Notes: generated by a model from the sequence alone, not told the origin. A stretch of DNA of 64,000 bases from Sodalinema lacuna_A (GCA_900149785.2 FSSI02000021.1:12579-76578), one strand, 5' to 3'. Counted from the first letter of the stretch, positions 1-8,798 are shown. A program made the numbers and translations.

Positions 1-1311
1 CGGGCCGCCCGAGTTGGCAAAGATACCGTGTTGGCCCAAATTGTGCGTTTAGTGCAAGAGGCCCAGGGAAGCAAAGCCCCAATTCAGAAAATCGCCGATC
101 GCATCACCGGTTGGTTTGTCCCCGTCGTGATTGCGATCGCCATTCTGACCTTCATTCTCTGGTTCAACTTCACCGGCAATCTCACCCTGGCCACCGTTAC
201 CACCGTTAGCGTTTTAATTATCGCCTGTCCCTGTGCCTTGGGCCTGGCCACCCCCACCTCAATCATGGTCGGAACCGGACTGGGGGCTGAACATGGTGTT
301 CTCATCAAAGGGGCCGATAGTTTAGAAATCGCCCATAAGATTCAAGCCATTGTCCTCGATAAAACCGGAACCTTGACTCAAGGACAACCCACCGTAACCG
401 ATTATGTCACCGTTGGAGGAACCGAACGAGAACTCGACTGGTTACGACTGGCGGCGGCGGTGGAACGTCAATCAGAACATCCCCTAGCCGAAGCCGTGGT
501 GAACTATGCCGAGGCCCAAGGCATCGAACAGCCACTTCCCTCAGTTACTGACTTTCAGGCCCAGGAAGGAATGGGAGTCGAAGGAACCGTCGAAGGGCAA
601 CGAGTGCAAATTGGGACAACTCGTTGGATGGCTGAGTTAGGCTTAGACACTCAGGCGTTAGACGATCGCCGTCAACAATGGCAACACCAGGCCAAAACCA
701 CCGCCTGGTTAGCCATTGATGGGAACATCGAGGGCTTATTTGGGATTGCCGATGCCCTCAAACCCTCATCAATGGAGGCGGTGAAACAGCTTCATCGTCG
801 GGGTTTAGAAGTAGTGATGCTGACAGGAGATAACCAGCAAACCGCCGAGGCGATCGCCCAAGACGTTGGAATTGACCGTATTTTTGCCGAAGTACGTCCC
901 GATCAGAAGTGCGATCGCGTCAAAGAGTTGCAATTAGAAGGCAAAATTGTTGCCATGGTCGGCGATGGCATCAATGACGCTCCGGCACTGGCTCAAGCCA
1001 ATGTGGGCATGGCCATTGGAACCGGAACCGATGTGGCGATTTCTGCCAGTGACATTACCCTCATTTCCGGCGATTTACGGGGAATTGTCCTGGCGATCGA
1101 CCTAAGCCGGGCCACGATGAACAATATCCGTCAAAATCTCTTTTTTGCCTTTGCCTATAACAGTCTCGGGATTCCCCTAGCAGCCGGGATTCTCTATCCT
1201 CTCGTGGGTTGGCTGCTCAATCCTGTTTTCGCCGGTGCAGCAATGGCCTTGAGTTCGGTTTCTGTTGTGACCAATGCCTTGAGACTGCGTAAGACGAAAC
1301 TGGTGGGATAG
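1..1311 (+). CDS. Copper-translocating P1B-type ATPase (5' part missing)
   Basis: The frame is open from base 1 and begins mid-protein, so the N-terminal metal-binding domain, first helices and most of the actuator domain lie outside the window; 436 residues are visible. Seen: the CPC metal-site motif in a membrane helix (bases 226-234), the DKTGT phosphorylation motif (Asp codon 358-360), an SEHPLAEA segment typical of P1B pumps (near 475), the GDGINDAP hinge (from 961) and two C-terminal helices. CPC is the classical Cu+/Ag+ signature; family members export copper or deliver it to thylakoid plastocyanin (CopA, PacS, CtaA). The missing N-terminus prevents assigning which one. A VKOR-Trx protein and multicopper oxidase downstream on the same strand support a copper role. 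Confidence 0.95.
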   Translation, partial: RAARVGKDTVLAQIVRLVQEAQGSKAPIQKIADRITGWFVPVVIAIAILTFILWFNFTGNLTLATVTTVSVLIIACPCALGLATPTSIMVGTGLGAEHGVLIKGADSLEIAHKIQAIVLDKTGTLTQGQPTVTDYVTVGGTERELDWLRLAAAVERQSEHPLAEAVVNYAEAQGIEQPLPSVTDFQAQEGMGVEGTVEGQRVQIGTTRWMAELGLDTQALDDRRQQWQHQAKTTAWLAIDGNIEGLFGIADALKPSSMEAVKQLHRRGLEVVMLTGDNQQTAEAIAQDVGIDRIFAEVRPDQKCDRVKELQLEGKIVAMVGDGINDAPALAQANVGMAIGTGTDVAISASDITLISGDLRGIVLAIDLSRATMNNIRQNLFFAFAYNSLGIPLAAGILYPLVGWLLNPVFAGAAMALSSVSVVTNALRLRKTKLVG

Positions 1312-1352
1312 GGAACAGGGAACAGGGAACAGGGAACAGGGAACAGGGAACA
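1311..1352. repeat. Heptamer array GGGAACA, 6 perfect copies
   Basis: Six head-to-tail copies of GGGAACA start on the last base of the ATPase stop codon. This is the reverse complement of the TGTTCCC array seen at 25011, 46804 and 59000. It fills the 5' part of the spacer after the ATPase gene. Confidence 0.95.
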
Positions 1353-1406
1353 GAAGGCAATAGGCAATAGGTTATGACCTGCTTCCCTTTCTCCGTGTCC
1401 TCGGAC

Positions 1407-1429
1407 AACCACAAGGGATTGCCCCTACG
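1407..1429. repeat. Dispersed ~23-bp motif (copy 1)
   Basis: AACCACAAGGGATTGCCCC followed by TACG. A near-identical block is at 46774-46796, and the inverse of the same motif is inside the 16606-16705 element. It lies in a non-coding spacer and no function is assigned. Confidence 0.7.
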
Positions 1430-1504
1430 TGGTTCTCCCTCTTCCCTTCCTCCCCTACTGCCTACTGCCTGTTCTTGCCCCTGTTGTTTATTTGGACTAC
1501 TTTG

Positions 1505-1738
1505 ATGAAGCTTGTTGACAAAGTTCTTATAACCTGCATTAGTGTCGCTATTCTGGGAGCAGGAGGAGCGATCGCGATGCCGGGGTCCTCTGACGTTGAT
1601 CCCAACTCAACTGAATCCCAACCGTTTGAACAGATTGAGCAACCCCTCGGGGTGAAAGTCGCCGTGACCCTGGGTGGTTTAGGCTTAATAGGATTGGAAC
1701 TCTGGTGGTTTTTGGGTCAACGCGACCCCTCAGATTAG
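1505..1738 (+). CDS. Small two-helix membrane protein, function unknown
   Basis: 77 residues from ATG 1505; an upstream start at 1475 would add ten residues but lies in low-complexity spacer. Hydrophobic segments cover about residues 6-24 and 47-67, separated by a polar Asp/Glu/Ser linker, and the end is short and charged. The first segment could be an uncleaved signal anchor. No family recognised. It sits between the copper ATPase and VKOR-Trx genes on the same strand, so a role in the same envelope or copper module is possible, but this is inference from position only. It has no Cys/His/Met-rich metal-binding cluster. Confidence 0.55.
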   Translation: MKLVDKVLITCISVAILGAGGAIAMPGSSDVDPNSTESQPFEQIEQPLGVKVAVTLGGLGLIGLELWWFLGQRDPSD

Positions 1739-1858
1739 GTTATTGACACGAAACCGCAACGAAACCGGCCAGCCGTGAATCTGAGTCATGCGTCCATTTT
1801 CAGCTTGAGGATGCCCAGACTTTCCCCACTACACCCAATTTCTGGAGGTACAAACGAC

Positions 1859-2245
1859 ATGGCTGCAAGCCACACAAGCATGATTATCAGTGATGCGATG
1901 GGGATTTCCCCACGCTTCGCGATCGCCGGGAAACCCCAATGGGCGATCGCTCAAGCCTCCACAGAAGCCGATTTTGGCATTTGTGATGAGTCAGATAAAA
2001 CCGAAGACAGCGAGGAGGAGGCTGCATCAGAAAGCTGTGCGGTTCCCGAGGCTGGCGAAAGTTCGACTGAAGCCCCAGCCAGTGAGACAGAAGCGTCACA
2101 GCCGGCCGATCCCGGTGGGTCACAATCGTTATCTTGGGACACAGTCACAACCTTACCGATGGCGATGGTCATTCCCGTGGTCATCGTCATCACCATTCCC
2201 GCAGTTTGGCTCATTTTCAAACGACGTTCCAATAGCCAGCTTTAA
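1859..2245 (+). CDS. Acidic single-pass membrane protein, function unknown
   Basis: Start ATG 1859 is chosen because a TCTGGAGGT ribosome-binding site lies 9 bases upstream; longer in-frame starts exist from 1775. The 128-residue product has an N-terminal stretch ending near an AIAQA motif that could be a signal-peptide cleavage region. A Glu/Ser/Ala-rich acidic middle with two Cys follows (about residues 35-90), then one hydrophobic helix (about 98-119) and a basic tail (FKRRS). The topology implied is an acidic domain outside and a short basic tail inside. No family recognised. It shares strand and neighbourhood with the copper/VKOR/oxidase genes. Confidence 0.55.
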   Translation: MAASHTSMIISDAMGISPRFAIAGKPQWAIAQASTEADFGICDESDKTEDSEEEAASESCAVPEAGESSTEAPASETEASQPADPGGSQSLSWDTVTTLPMAMVIPVVIVITIPAVWLIFKRRSNSQL

Positions 2246-2322
2246 GAGTTTCCCGTCGTTTTTAAGTTAGTCGTTGTTAAGTTAGTCGTTTTTAAGTTCT
2301 CCGTTTTCATAGGTTTTCATTT

Positions 2323-3231
2323 ATGCGTAAACGCTCTCAACCCTGGATTCAGCGAAAATCACGCTTTATCATCGCCGCGATCGCAGCCTTAGGGGCCGTC
2401 ATCACAGCCTATCTAGCGATTACCGCCTTCGCCGATGTCTCCGCCGCTTGTCCCACTGAAGGCTGCGATAAAGTCCTCTCCAGTCCCTATGCGGTGGTCT
2501 TTGGTTTACCTCTGGCCCTGTTTGGGTTCTTGGCTTATGTGGCTATGGGAGTGTTTGCTGTCGCCCCCTGGCTGATTAACCCAGAGACGAAGAAATCGCA
2601 GCGTCGTACTGTAGAGGATTGGACTTGGCGATTTCTGCTGATCGGCAGTGTCGCCATGGGGGTATTTAGTGCCTATCTCATGTACATCATGGTGTTTGAG
2701 ATTCAGTCCTTCTGTCTCTACTGTGTCGCCTCGGCTATTTGTGCCTTAGCCTTATTAGGGCTGACGCTGGCGGGACAACATTGGGAGGATATTGGGCAAG
2801 TCATCTTTACCGGAATTATCGTCGCCTTTATTACCTTTGTCGGTTCTCTGGCCATCTACTCGCCAATTCATAGCCCGACAGCCGAAACCGAAACCAGTAG
2901 TGGTTATGCCATCAGCACCACCTCAACCCCTGATAGTATTGCCCTGGCTCAACATCTGCGTGAGCGTGGCATCAAGATGTATGGGGCGTTTTGGTGTGAT
3001 TTCTGTCAACGTCAAAAAGAATTGTTTGGCCGGGAAGCCGCTGAGGAACTCGATTACGTCGAATGTGATGAGAATGGGGTTAATCCGAACCCCGCCGCCT
3101 GTCAAGCCGCTGGAATTCAGAGTTATCCCTCTTGGGAGATTGATGGAGAACTTCAGCGGGGACTGATTCCCCTGAATGAATTAGCCGATTTATCGGGATA
3201 TACCGGTTCCCGTGATTTTCAAGCGAATTAA
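2323..3231 (+). CDS. VKOR-thioredoxin fusion disulfide-forming enzyme
   Basis: 302 residues. The N-terminal membrane domain has several helices. It carries the VKOR cysteines: a loop pair C43/C48 (ACPTEGC) and the membrane CxxC C131/C134 (CLYC). After a Ser/Thr-rich linker (about 183-205) comes a thioredoxin-like domain with WCDFC (C225/C228) and a second Cys pair further on, ending with a YPSWEIDGE strand. In cyanobacteria this fusion replaces DsbB plus DsbA: the VKOR part passes electrons to quinone and the Trx part oxidises thiols in lumen or periplasm proteins. It lies just upstream of the multicopper oxidase and downstream of the copper pump; oxidative folding of exported copper proteins is a reasonable inference. 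Confidence 0.93.
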   Translation: MRKRSQPWIQRKSRFIIAAIAALGAVITAYLAITAFADVSAACPTEGCDKVLSSPYAVVFGLPLALFGFLAYVAMGVFAVAPWLINPETKKSQRRTVEDWTWRFLLIGSVAMGVFSAYLMYIMVFEIQSFCLYCVASAICALALLGLTLAGQHWEDIGQVIFTGIIVAFITFVGSLAIYSPIHSPTAETETSSGYAISTTSTPDSIALAQHLRERGIKMYGAFWCDFCQRQKELFGREAAEELDYVECDENGVNPNPAACQAAGIQSYPSWEIDGELQRGLIPLNELADLSGYTGSRDFQAN

Positions 3232-3251
3232 GTTAGATCAAGCTTTGTTTT

Positions 3252-4772
3252 ATGCGTTATCCTCTGTTATCTCGTCGTCAACTGCTCACACTTATGGCGG
3301 GGACGACGGGTGCTGTGCTATTAACTCAATGTCGCGGACAAGGGCGATCGCCCGTCACAAACACCGAGACAGACACTGTCACAGATACCGAGTTGATGGC
3401 CCAAGCGGTGGAAAGGTCCGCCGATGGCCTGTTGCACGTCCGCTTGGAAGCGGTGGCCAGCCAGTTAAATGTGGCCGGACAGGAAATTCCCATCTTTACC
3501 TATAACGGCCAGTTCCCGCCGCCGCGTTTAGAAGCCTCTCCCGGCGATCGCGTTCGCATTGACTTCCACAATCGCCTAGACGAACCGACCAATCTCCATT
3601 TCCACGGATTGCATATTCCCCCCACGGGAAATGCGGATAATACGTTCTTGGAGGTAGCCCCTGGAGGGAGTCAACGCTATGAGTTTACGATCCCCGAAGA
3701 CCATCCGGCGGGAACCTTTTTCTATCATCCTCACCGTCATGGCTGGGTCGCCCATCAGGTGTTAGCGGGACTGGGGGGACTCTTTGTCATCCGAGGCGAC
3801 CTCGATGAGATTCAGGACGTTAAACAAGCCACGGAACACTTTGTCATCCTCAAGGATTTTGCCGCCGATTTCCGGGATCTCTCCGGGGGACATATGGCCA
3901 TGATGGCGGGACGAGAAGGAGAGTTTGTCACCGTTAATGGGGAGATAAGGCCCAGTTGGAGGGTTCCTAATGGTGAACTCTTGCGGTTGCGGTTTGTTAA
4001 TACCTCCAACGCCCGCTTTTATAATCTTGCCTTAGACGATCGCCCCTTTTATCTCATTGCTACCGATGGCGGGGCGATCGCACAACCGAGGGAACTATCA
4101 GAATTATTACTCTCTCCGGGGGAACGGGCCGATGTCTTGGTTCGCGGTGATGAGGGTACAGCCTCAGTGAACTTAGTCAACCGTCCCTACAGCCGCAGCC
4201 GTATGGGCGGTGGGATGATGGGCAATGGAGGTGGAATGGGCCGCATGGGCCGGGGTCGGATGGGAATGGGCCACATGGGTGGCCGACGGTCTGATGAGGC
4301 TGAGGTGTTGGCAACGATTAGCTATGACGGAGACCCAGTTTCGGGGCGATCGCTGCCCCGTCAATTGCGGCCCGTGGACACCTTACCCGAACCGAGTCAA
4401 ACCCGCCGGTTTGTCTTTAATCATGGTATGGCTCGGGGGCAAGGAATGGTGTTTTTAATCAATGGAAAGACCTTTGACAGCGATCGCACCGATGTGCAAG
4501 TGCAACTCGGCCAGGTTGAGGATTGGGACATCGTCAATGAGGGAATGTTCGATCACCCGTTCCATCTGCATACCAACCCCTTTCAGGTGATGAGTCGCAA
4601 TGGTCAACCTGAACGCGATCGGGCCTGGAAAGATGTGGTGTTAGTCAAAGCCGGGGAGACGGTTCGTATTCGCACTCGCTTCCAGGACTTTCCAGGCCGA
4701 ACCATGTACCACTGTCATATTCTCGATCATGAAGATCAAGGCATGATGGGGGTTGTGGAGATGCAGGCCTAG
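3252..4772 (+). CDS. Tat-exported multicopper oxidase with Met-rich insert
   Basis: 506 residues. The N-terminus has a twin-arginine motif (SRRQLL) and a hydrophobic stretch ending LLTQC, which could also be a lipobox. All four copper-ligand blocks are visible: HFHGLH (from His116), HPHRH (His159-163), HPFHLH, and HCHILDHEDQGM near the C-terminus, so type 1, 2 and 3 centres should be complete. Residues about 317-345 form a Gly/Met/Arg-rich insert with about ten Met, reminiscent of the CueO copper-binding segment. The likely activity is cuprous or laccase-type oxidase in the periplasm or on the membrane. It ends by overlapping the convergent mazG gene by four bases. Confidence 0.94.
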   Translation: MRYPLLSRRQLLTLMAGTTGAVLLTQCRGQGRSPVTNTETDTVTDTELMAQAVERSADGLLHVRLEAVASQLNVAGQEIPIFTYNGQFPPPRLEASPGDRVRIDFHNRLDEPTNLHFHGLHIPPTGNADNTFLEVAPGGSQRYEFTIPEDHPAGTFFYHPHRHGWVAHQVLAGLGGLFVIRGDLDEIQDVKQATEHFVILKDFAADFRDLSGGHMAMMAGREGEFVTVNGEIRPSWRVPNGELLRLRFVNTSNARFYNLALDDRPFYLIATDGGAIAQPRELSELLLSPGERADVLVRGDEGTASVNLVNRPYSRSRMGGGMMGNGGGMGRMGRGRMGMGHMGGRRSDEAEVLATISYDGDPVSGRSLPRQLRPVDTLPEPSQTRRFVFNHGMARGQGMVFLINGKTFDSDRTDVQVQLGQVEDWDIVNEGMFDHPFHLHTNPFQVMSRNGQPERDRAWKDVVLVKAGETVRIRTRFQDFPGRTMYHCHILDHEDQGMMGVVEMQA

Positions 4773-5584
4773 GGTTTCATCAGCCGCTGTTTAGCCACTT
4801 GCCAGAAGGCTTCGAGTTCCTCGATGCTATAGTCCGAGAGGGGGCGATCGCAGGCGGCTTCGACTTGGCTAAAGCGGGCTAGGAAGCGATCGTGGGTTCC
4901 CTGGAGTGCCGCTTCGGGGTCGAGGTCATACCAGCGGGCTAAGTTCACCAACACAAAGAGTAAATCTCCGAGTTCCTCCTCTTGGCGTTGGCGACTTTCG
5001 TGGGCGATCGCCTCCTGAAATTCCCCGAGTTCTTCCTGGAATTTTTGCCAAACATCCTCCACCTTATCCCACTCAAATCCGACAGCAGCCGCTTTTTGAG
5101 AAATCTTCTGACTGGCTTTTAACGGCGGTAGCGTGCGAGCATAACGGGCAAGTTTAGAACTCAGTTGTGTCTCATCTTCTCCCTTTTCTGCCGCTTTAAT
5201 CGCCTGCCAGGTTTCCCGAACTTGATCGGGGGTCTTGGCCTCAGCATCGGCAAAGACATGAGGGTGACGACGAATCAATTTTTCGGTGATCCCCTCGGCG
5301 ACGTCTGTTAGGGAAAAATCCCCCGCTTCCTGAGCGATTTGGGCCTGTAACACGACCTGAAGTAAGAGGTCCCCGAGTTCCTCAGAAATATGCTCAGAAT
5401 CTCCGCGACGAATGGCATCGACGCTTTCATAGGCTTCTTCGATGATATAGGGGATCAAGCTTTCCGGGGTCTGTTCTAAATCCCAAGGACATCCGCCCTC
5501 GGGATCACGGAGTTGGCCTACCACCTGAATTAGCTGGTCTAGGGCAGTCAGGGCGTTAGACGATGGGGAGGGGCGATCGCTCAT
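4769..5584 (-). CDS. mazG: MazG nucleoside triphosphate pyrophosphohydrolase
   Basis: 271 residues, close to the usual two-domain MazG length. The start of domain 1 has the GGCPWD motif and the metal-binding acidic pairs (IIEEAYE, EELGDLLLQ). The second domain repeats the pattern (EELGEFQEAI, EEELGDLLFVLVN). MazG hydrolyses (d)NTPs to NMP and pyrophosphate and serves as a house-cleaning enzyme. The gene converges with the multicopper oxidase with a 4-base overlap and no visible terminator between them. The start codon lies beside a HIP1 octamer. Confidence 0.95.
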   Translation of the reverse strand: MSDRPSPSSNALTALDQLIQVVGQLRDPEGGCPWDLEQTPESLIPYIIEEAYESVDAIRRGDSEHISEELGDLLLQVVLQAQIAQEAGDFSLTDVAEGITEKLIRRHPHVFADAEAKTPDQVRETWQAIKAAEKGEDETQLSSKLARYARTLPPLKASQKISQKAAAVGFEWDKVEDVWQKFQEELGEFQEAIAHESRQRQEEELGDLLFVLVNLARWYDLDPEAALQGTHDRFLARFSQVEAACDRPLSDYSIEELEAFWQVAKQRLMKP

Positions 5585-6030
5585 AGGTCGTTGAAAGGCT
5601 CGTTGAAAGGCTCGTTGATATTTTACTGTAACGTTTAGTTAAAACCTCTTGCATCTGCGGGACCCACTTCTTATAGTAGTAATCAGAAGCAAATACAACG
5701 CTTCTGAAACAGATAACACACAGCGCAGTCCACATTAGTTAAAGAGGTAAACACGCTGTTAATTCTAACATCTGTTCAACTCCAACAAACAACGGCATCC
5801 GCCCAAGCGACTGAAACTTCCACCACCTAGTTGACCCGGAGCAATGCAGCTTCAACCCTTCCTGGGGAGATTGACCTGTTGCATCTCCAAGATGTCTTTA
5901 GAAACATGGGGAAATCACTCGTCCGACTGGTCTGGGTGCCGTTGTTGTTTTGATGGTATTATTTTGATGGTATTGTTTTGATGGTTTTGATAAGCTAGGG
6001 ACTATCAAGACCTTTAGCCGTTCATCATTT
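5585..6030. other. Intergenic region, mazG / carotenoid oxygenase
   Basis: No credible gene. It holds divergent upstream regions of mazG and the carotenoid oxygenase. A short tandem duplication of AAAGGCTCGTTG lies right above mazG, and a three-copy 14-bp repeat (TTTGATGGTATTAT-type) is at 5949-5990. No confident promoter or riboswitch was identified. Confidence 0.6.
5949..5990. repeat. 14-bp tandem repeat, 3 copies
   Basis: Three adjacent units of TTTGATGGTATTRT, the last one diverged, lie 40 bp upstream of the carotenoid oxygenase start. Confidence 0.8.
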
Positions 6031-7434
6031 ATGAGTTCAAAACAACCCGCTTGGTCGACTGGTGTGACCCGAGTTGGGCAGGAGTTTGAGTCTACCGCCT
6101 TAGACGTTTTATCCGGTCAGGTTCCCGACACGTTTCAGGGAACCCTCTATCGCAACGGTCCTGCGCGACTCCAGCGGGGCGATCGCCATGTGGGCCATTG
6201 GTTTGATGGCGACGGGGCTATTCTTGCCGTCGAGTTTAATCAGGGCCAAGCTAGAGGTCAATATCGGTTCGTACAAACCGCCGGCTACCAAGCCGAAGCC
6301 GAAGCTGGAACCCTTCTCTACGGAGGTTACGGAACCCAAGCCTCGGGATCTCTCCTCAGCCGCTGGCGGAAACCCCCAAAAAACGCCGCCAATACCTCCG
6401 TTTTAGCCCTCGACGATCGCCTCCTGGCCCTGTGGGAAGGCGGAAAACCCCATGTTCTCGATCTCGATACCCTAGACACCCTGGGATTAGAAGACATCGA
6501 CGTTCCCACCTACTCAGCCCATCCCAAATGGGATCATCACAGCGGCGAGATCTTCAACTTCGGCATCGATTATGGCCGGCAAAACGCCCTAAATCTGTTC
6601 GTCTGCGACAGCCAAGGAACCCTAAAACGCCAGGGCCAGCATCCCCTCGAACAAATCTCCCTGATTCACGACTTTGTTCTCGCCGGAGACTATCTTGTCT
6701 TTTTCCTTCCCCCCCTAGAGATTCCCCTCTTGCGGATTCTCTTCGGCCTAACCACCATCAACGATGGCTGTCGCTGGGTTCCGAGACGGGGAACTCAAAT
6801 TCTAATTTTCGACCGTCACAGCCTCACCCTCGTCAGTCGCGGCGAAGCTGATCCCTGGTTTCAATGGCATTATGGCAACGGATACGTCAATGAAGCCGGT
6901 CATATTGTCGTGGATGTGGCGCGTTACCCCGACTTCACCACCAATCAACGACTCGCCGAAATTGCCAGCGGCCACACCAACACCGCCGCCGAAGCCTATC
7001 TCGATCGCCTCATTCTCGACCCCCAAACCGCTAACATCTTAGCCAGTGAGTGCTTGTGCGATCGCTCCTGTGAATTTCCCACGGTTGCCCCAAATCACGT
7101 CGGCCACAACGCTTCAGCCTTCTATCTGTCCCTACATCGTCCCAACGTCAACACCGCCCAAGACCTCTACGGGGCGATCGGGCGTTACGATGTCGAGCAA
7201 GGAACCCTGGAGAGTTTTGACTTTGGCGACAGTCGTTATCCCACAGAACCCATTTATACCCCCAACGGCGAAGGCGGCGGCTGGCTGCTAACGGTAGTTT
7301 ATGATGGCAACGGCGATCGCTCTGAAGTCTGGATCTTCAACGCCGCCCACCTCGACGAACCGGTGTGTCGTCTCGGCTTACCCGAGGTCATTCCCCTCGG
7401 CTTTCACGGAACCTTCAGCAATACGTTAAATTAA
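6031..7434 (+). CDS. Carotenoid cleavage oxygenase (RPE65/apocarotenoid oxygenase family)
   Basis: 467 residues. The N-terminus carries the family hallmark GTLYRNGPARL and a following GHWFDGDG block. Four conserved iron-ligand histidines are visible in context: HPKWDHHSG, SLIHDF, QWHYGN and the C-terminal GFHGTF. These enzymes cleave carotenoids or apocarotenals with non-haem Fe(II); the nearest cyanobacterial model is the apocarotenoid-15,15'-oxygenase that makes retinal. Substrate cannot be fixed from sequence. It appears monocistronic, with a long upstream region and a spacer of about 140 bp containing a heptamer array downstream. Confidence 0.93.
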   Translation: MSSKQPAWSTGVTRVGQEFESTALDVLSGQVPDTFQGTLYRNGPARLQRGDRHVGHWFDGDGAILAVEFNQGQARGQYRFVQTAGYQAEAEAGTLLYGGYGTQASGSLLSRWRKPPKNAANTSVLALDDRLLALWEGGKPHVLDLDTLDTLGLEDIDVPTYSAHPKWDHHSGEIFNFGIDYGRQNALNLFVCDSQGTLKRQGQHPLEQISLIHDFVLAGDYLVFFLPPLEIPLLRILFGLTTINDGCRWVPRRGTQILIFDRHSLTLVSRGEADPWFQWHYGNGYVNEAGHIVVDVARYPDFTTNQRLAEIASGHTNTAAEAYLDRLILDPQTANILASECLCDRSCEFPTVAPNHVGHNASAFYLSLHRPNVNTAQDLYGAIGRYDVEQGTLESFDFGDSRYPTEPIYTPNGEGGGWLLTVVYDGNGDRSEVWIFNAAHLDEPVCRLGLPEVIPLGFHGTFSNTLN

Positions 7435-7536
7435 AAAACGCAGCCAAAAAACATCAAGAGAAGGCACGCCACTTGCGGATTGCCCCCACTATTGCCTGTT
7501 ACCGATTACTAGCTTGCCTCTTGCCTTCTCCCCCCC

Positions 7537-7564
7537 TCTTGCCTCTTGCCTCTTGCCTCTTGCC
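7537..7564. repeat. Heptamer array TCTTGCC, 4 copies
   Basis: Four head-to-tail TCTTGCC units end 10 bp before the ATG of the next small gene, taking the place where a Shine-Dalgarno site would be expected. Related single units occur just upstream. Confidence 0.9.
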
Positions 7565-7574
7565 TTACCTAACC

Positions 7575-7721
7575 ATGACCTCCCCCGAACCTCAACCCAG
7601 CTTCGTCAAACTCGCCATGCGGAATATGGTCCGTAAAGGTGGAAAATCTCTCTATCACTTCTTTTTAACAACCTTTGGACTTCTCGCCTTACTGGTGGGA
7701 CTCGCCTATCTAACCCACTAA
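7575..7721 (+). CDS. DUF3285-like small membrane protein
   Basis: 48 residues from ATG 7575. A short polar N-terminus contains the VKLAMRNMVRKGGKSL segment, followed by one hydrophobic helix to the C-terminus. I recognise the pattern as the small cyanobacterial DUF3285 family, usually next to ybeY, as here (stop 7721, ybeY start 7729). A longer in-frame reading from 7365 overlaps the oxygenase and is not needed. Function unknown; the basic motif before the helix suggests an N-in membrane anchor. Confidence 0.75.
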   Translation: MTSPEPQPSFVKLAMRNMVRKGGKSLYHFFLTTFGLLALLVGLAYLTH

Positions 7722-7728
7722 ACCCGTC

Positions 7729-8289
7729 ATGGCCATTCTTCTTGATTTGAGCGTACAACACCATGAGGGACTTGCCCGAGATCATCCCCGAGACTATCTT
7801 GATAGTTTAGTCAGCGAGACCCTGTGGTGCGATCGCCTCCAAGCATGGCTAGCGAATCTTTCTCCCGAGGAAATCCCCCAAGGAAACCATCCACCCTTGG
7901 GGTATGAACTCTGCTTGCGGTTCACCGATGACAGCGAAATTTGTCAGCTAAATCGTCAGTACCGACACAAAGACCAGCCGACAGATGTGTTAGCGTTTGC
8001 AGCAATGGAGTCTGAAATACCGCAGATCGGTGTAGCCTTACCGCTATCTCTCGGGGATATCGTCATCTCCCTAGATACCGCTCAACGACAGGCTCAAACC
8101 CTCGGTCATTCATTGGACAGCGAGTTAACATGGTTAGCGGCCCACGGTTTCCTGCATCTACTGGGATGGGATCACCCCGATGACGAGAGTTTAGCGGCGA
8201 TGCTTCAGCGTCAGGCCCAGCTACTCGCGTGCGTCGAGATAGCTGTTAACCTTGATCTGCCTCGGATTCTCTCCAAGACCCCTTCCTAG
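7729..8289 (+). CDS. ybeY: YbeY endoribonuclease (rRNA maturation)
   Basis: 186 residues. The zinc-binding motif H-x3-H-x5-H is intact at His139, His143 and His149 (HGFLHLLGWDH), and the upstream block QLNRQYRHKDQPTDVLAF is characteristic of the family. YbeY is a metal-dependent RNase in 16S rRNA 3'-end processing and late 30S quality control. It is slightly longer than the E. coli protein, through an N-terminal extension common in cyanobacteria. It lies in a tight same-strand run with the DUF3285-like gene, dgkA and trpG, suggesting one transcript. Confidence 0.95.
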   Translation: MAILLDLSVQHHEGLARDHPRDYLDSLVSETLWCDRLQAWLANLSPEEIPQGNHPPLGYELCLRFTDDSEICQLNRQYRHKDQPTDVLAFAAMESEIPQIGVALPLSLGDIVISLDTAQRQAQTLGHSLDSELTWLAAHGFLHLLGWDHPDDESLAAMLQRQAQLLACVEIAVNLDLPRILSKTPS

Positions 8290-8300
8290 GATTGTGTAGG

Positions 8301-8798
8301 ATGAATCTAAATCTTTTTGAGGCTATCGCCGAACGTCCCAAGACTCGCTATCCCATGTCCCCCGGTGCGCCGAATCCGACTCCCAAGAATAAGGCCTATG
8401 ATCGTCAGTTATCCTGGCAAGTCGCCCAGAGTCTCTGGGCCAGCTTCCGCTATGCGACTCAGGGTATTGGTTATGCGTTCGTCACCCAGCGTAATTTTCG
8501 TATCCATGTGTTGATTGGTTCGATCGCCCTAGGCTTAGGACTTTCCCTAAATCTCGAAGCCGTCAAAATGGCGGTGATTGCCCTAACCATTGGTTTGGTG
8601 TTGGCCCTGGAACTGATTAACACCGCCATTGAGTCCGTGGTGGATTTGACGGCACAACAGACCTATCACGACTTAGCCAAAATTGCCAAAGACTGTGCAG
8701 CGGGGGCCGTCTTGGTAGGGGCGATCGCCTCCCTGATTGTCGCCCTATCCCTACTCATTCCCCCCCTCTGGACTCGTCTGTCCTCCCTACTGGGCTAA
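8301..8798 (+). CDS. dgkA: Diacylglycerol/undecaprenol kinase DgkA family
   Basis: 165 residues from ATG 8301; a TTG nine bases earlier is possible. The N-terminal ~50 residues are soluble and variable. Then comes the DgkA core: FVTQRNFRIH, three membrane helices, the ELINTAIESVVDL catalytic helix, and AKDCAAGAVL. Members phosphorylate diacylglycerol or undecaprenol at the membrane; the Gram-positive/cyanobacterial branch often acts on undecaprenol. It follows ybeY by 11 bp and precedes trpG by 29 bp. Confidence 0.93.
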   Translation: MNLNLFEAIAERPKTRYPMSPGAPNPTPKNKAYDRQLSWQVAQSLWASFRYATQGIGYAFVTQRNFRIHVLIGSIALGLGLSLNLEAVKMAVIALTIGLVLALELINTAIESVVDLTAQQTYHDLAKIAKDCAAGAVLVGAIASLIVALSLLIPPLWTRLSSLLG

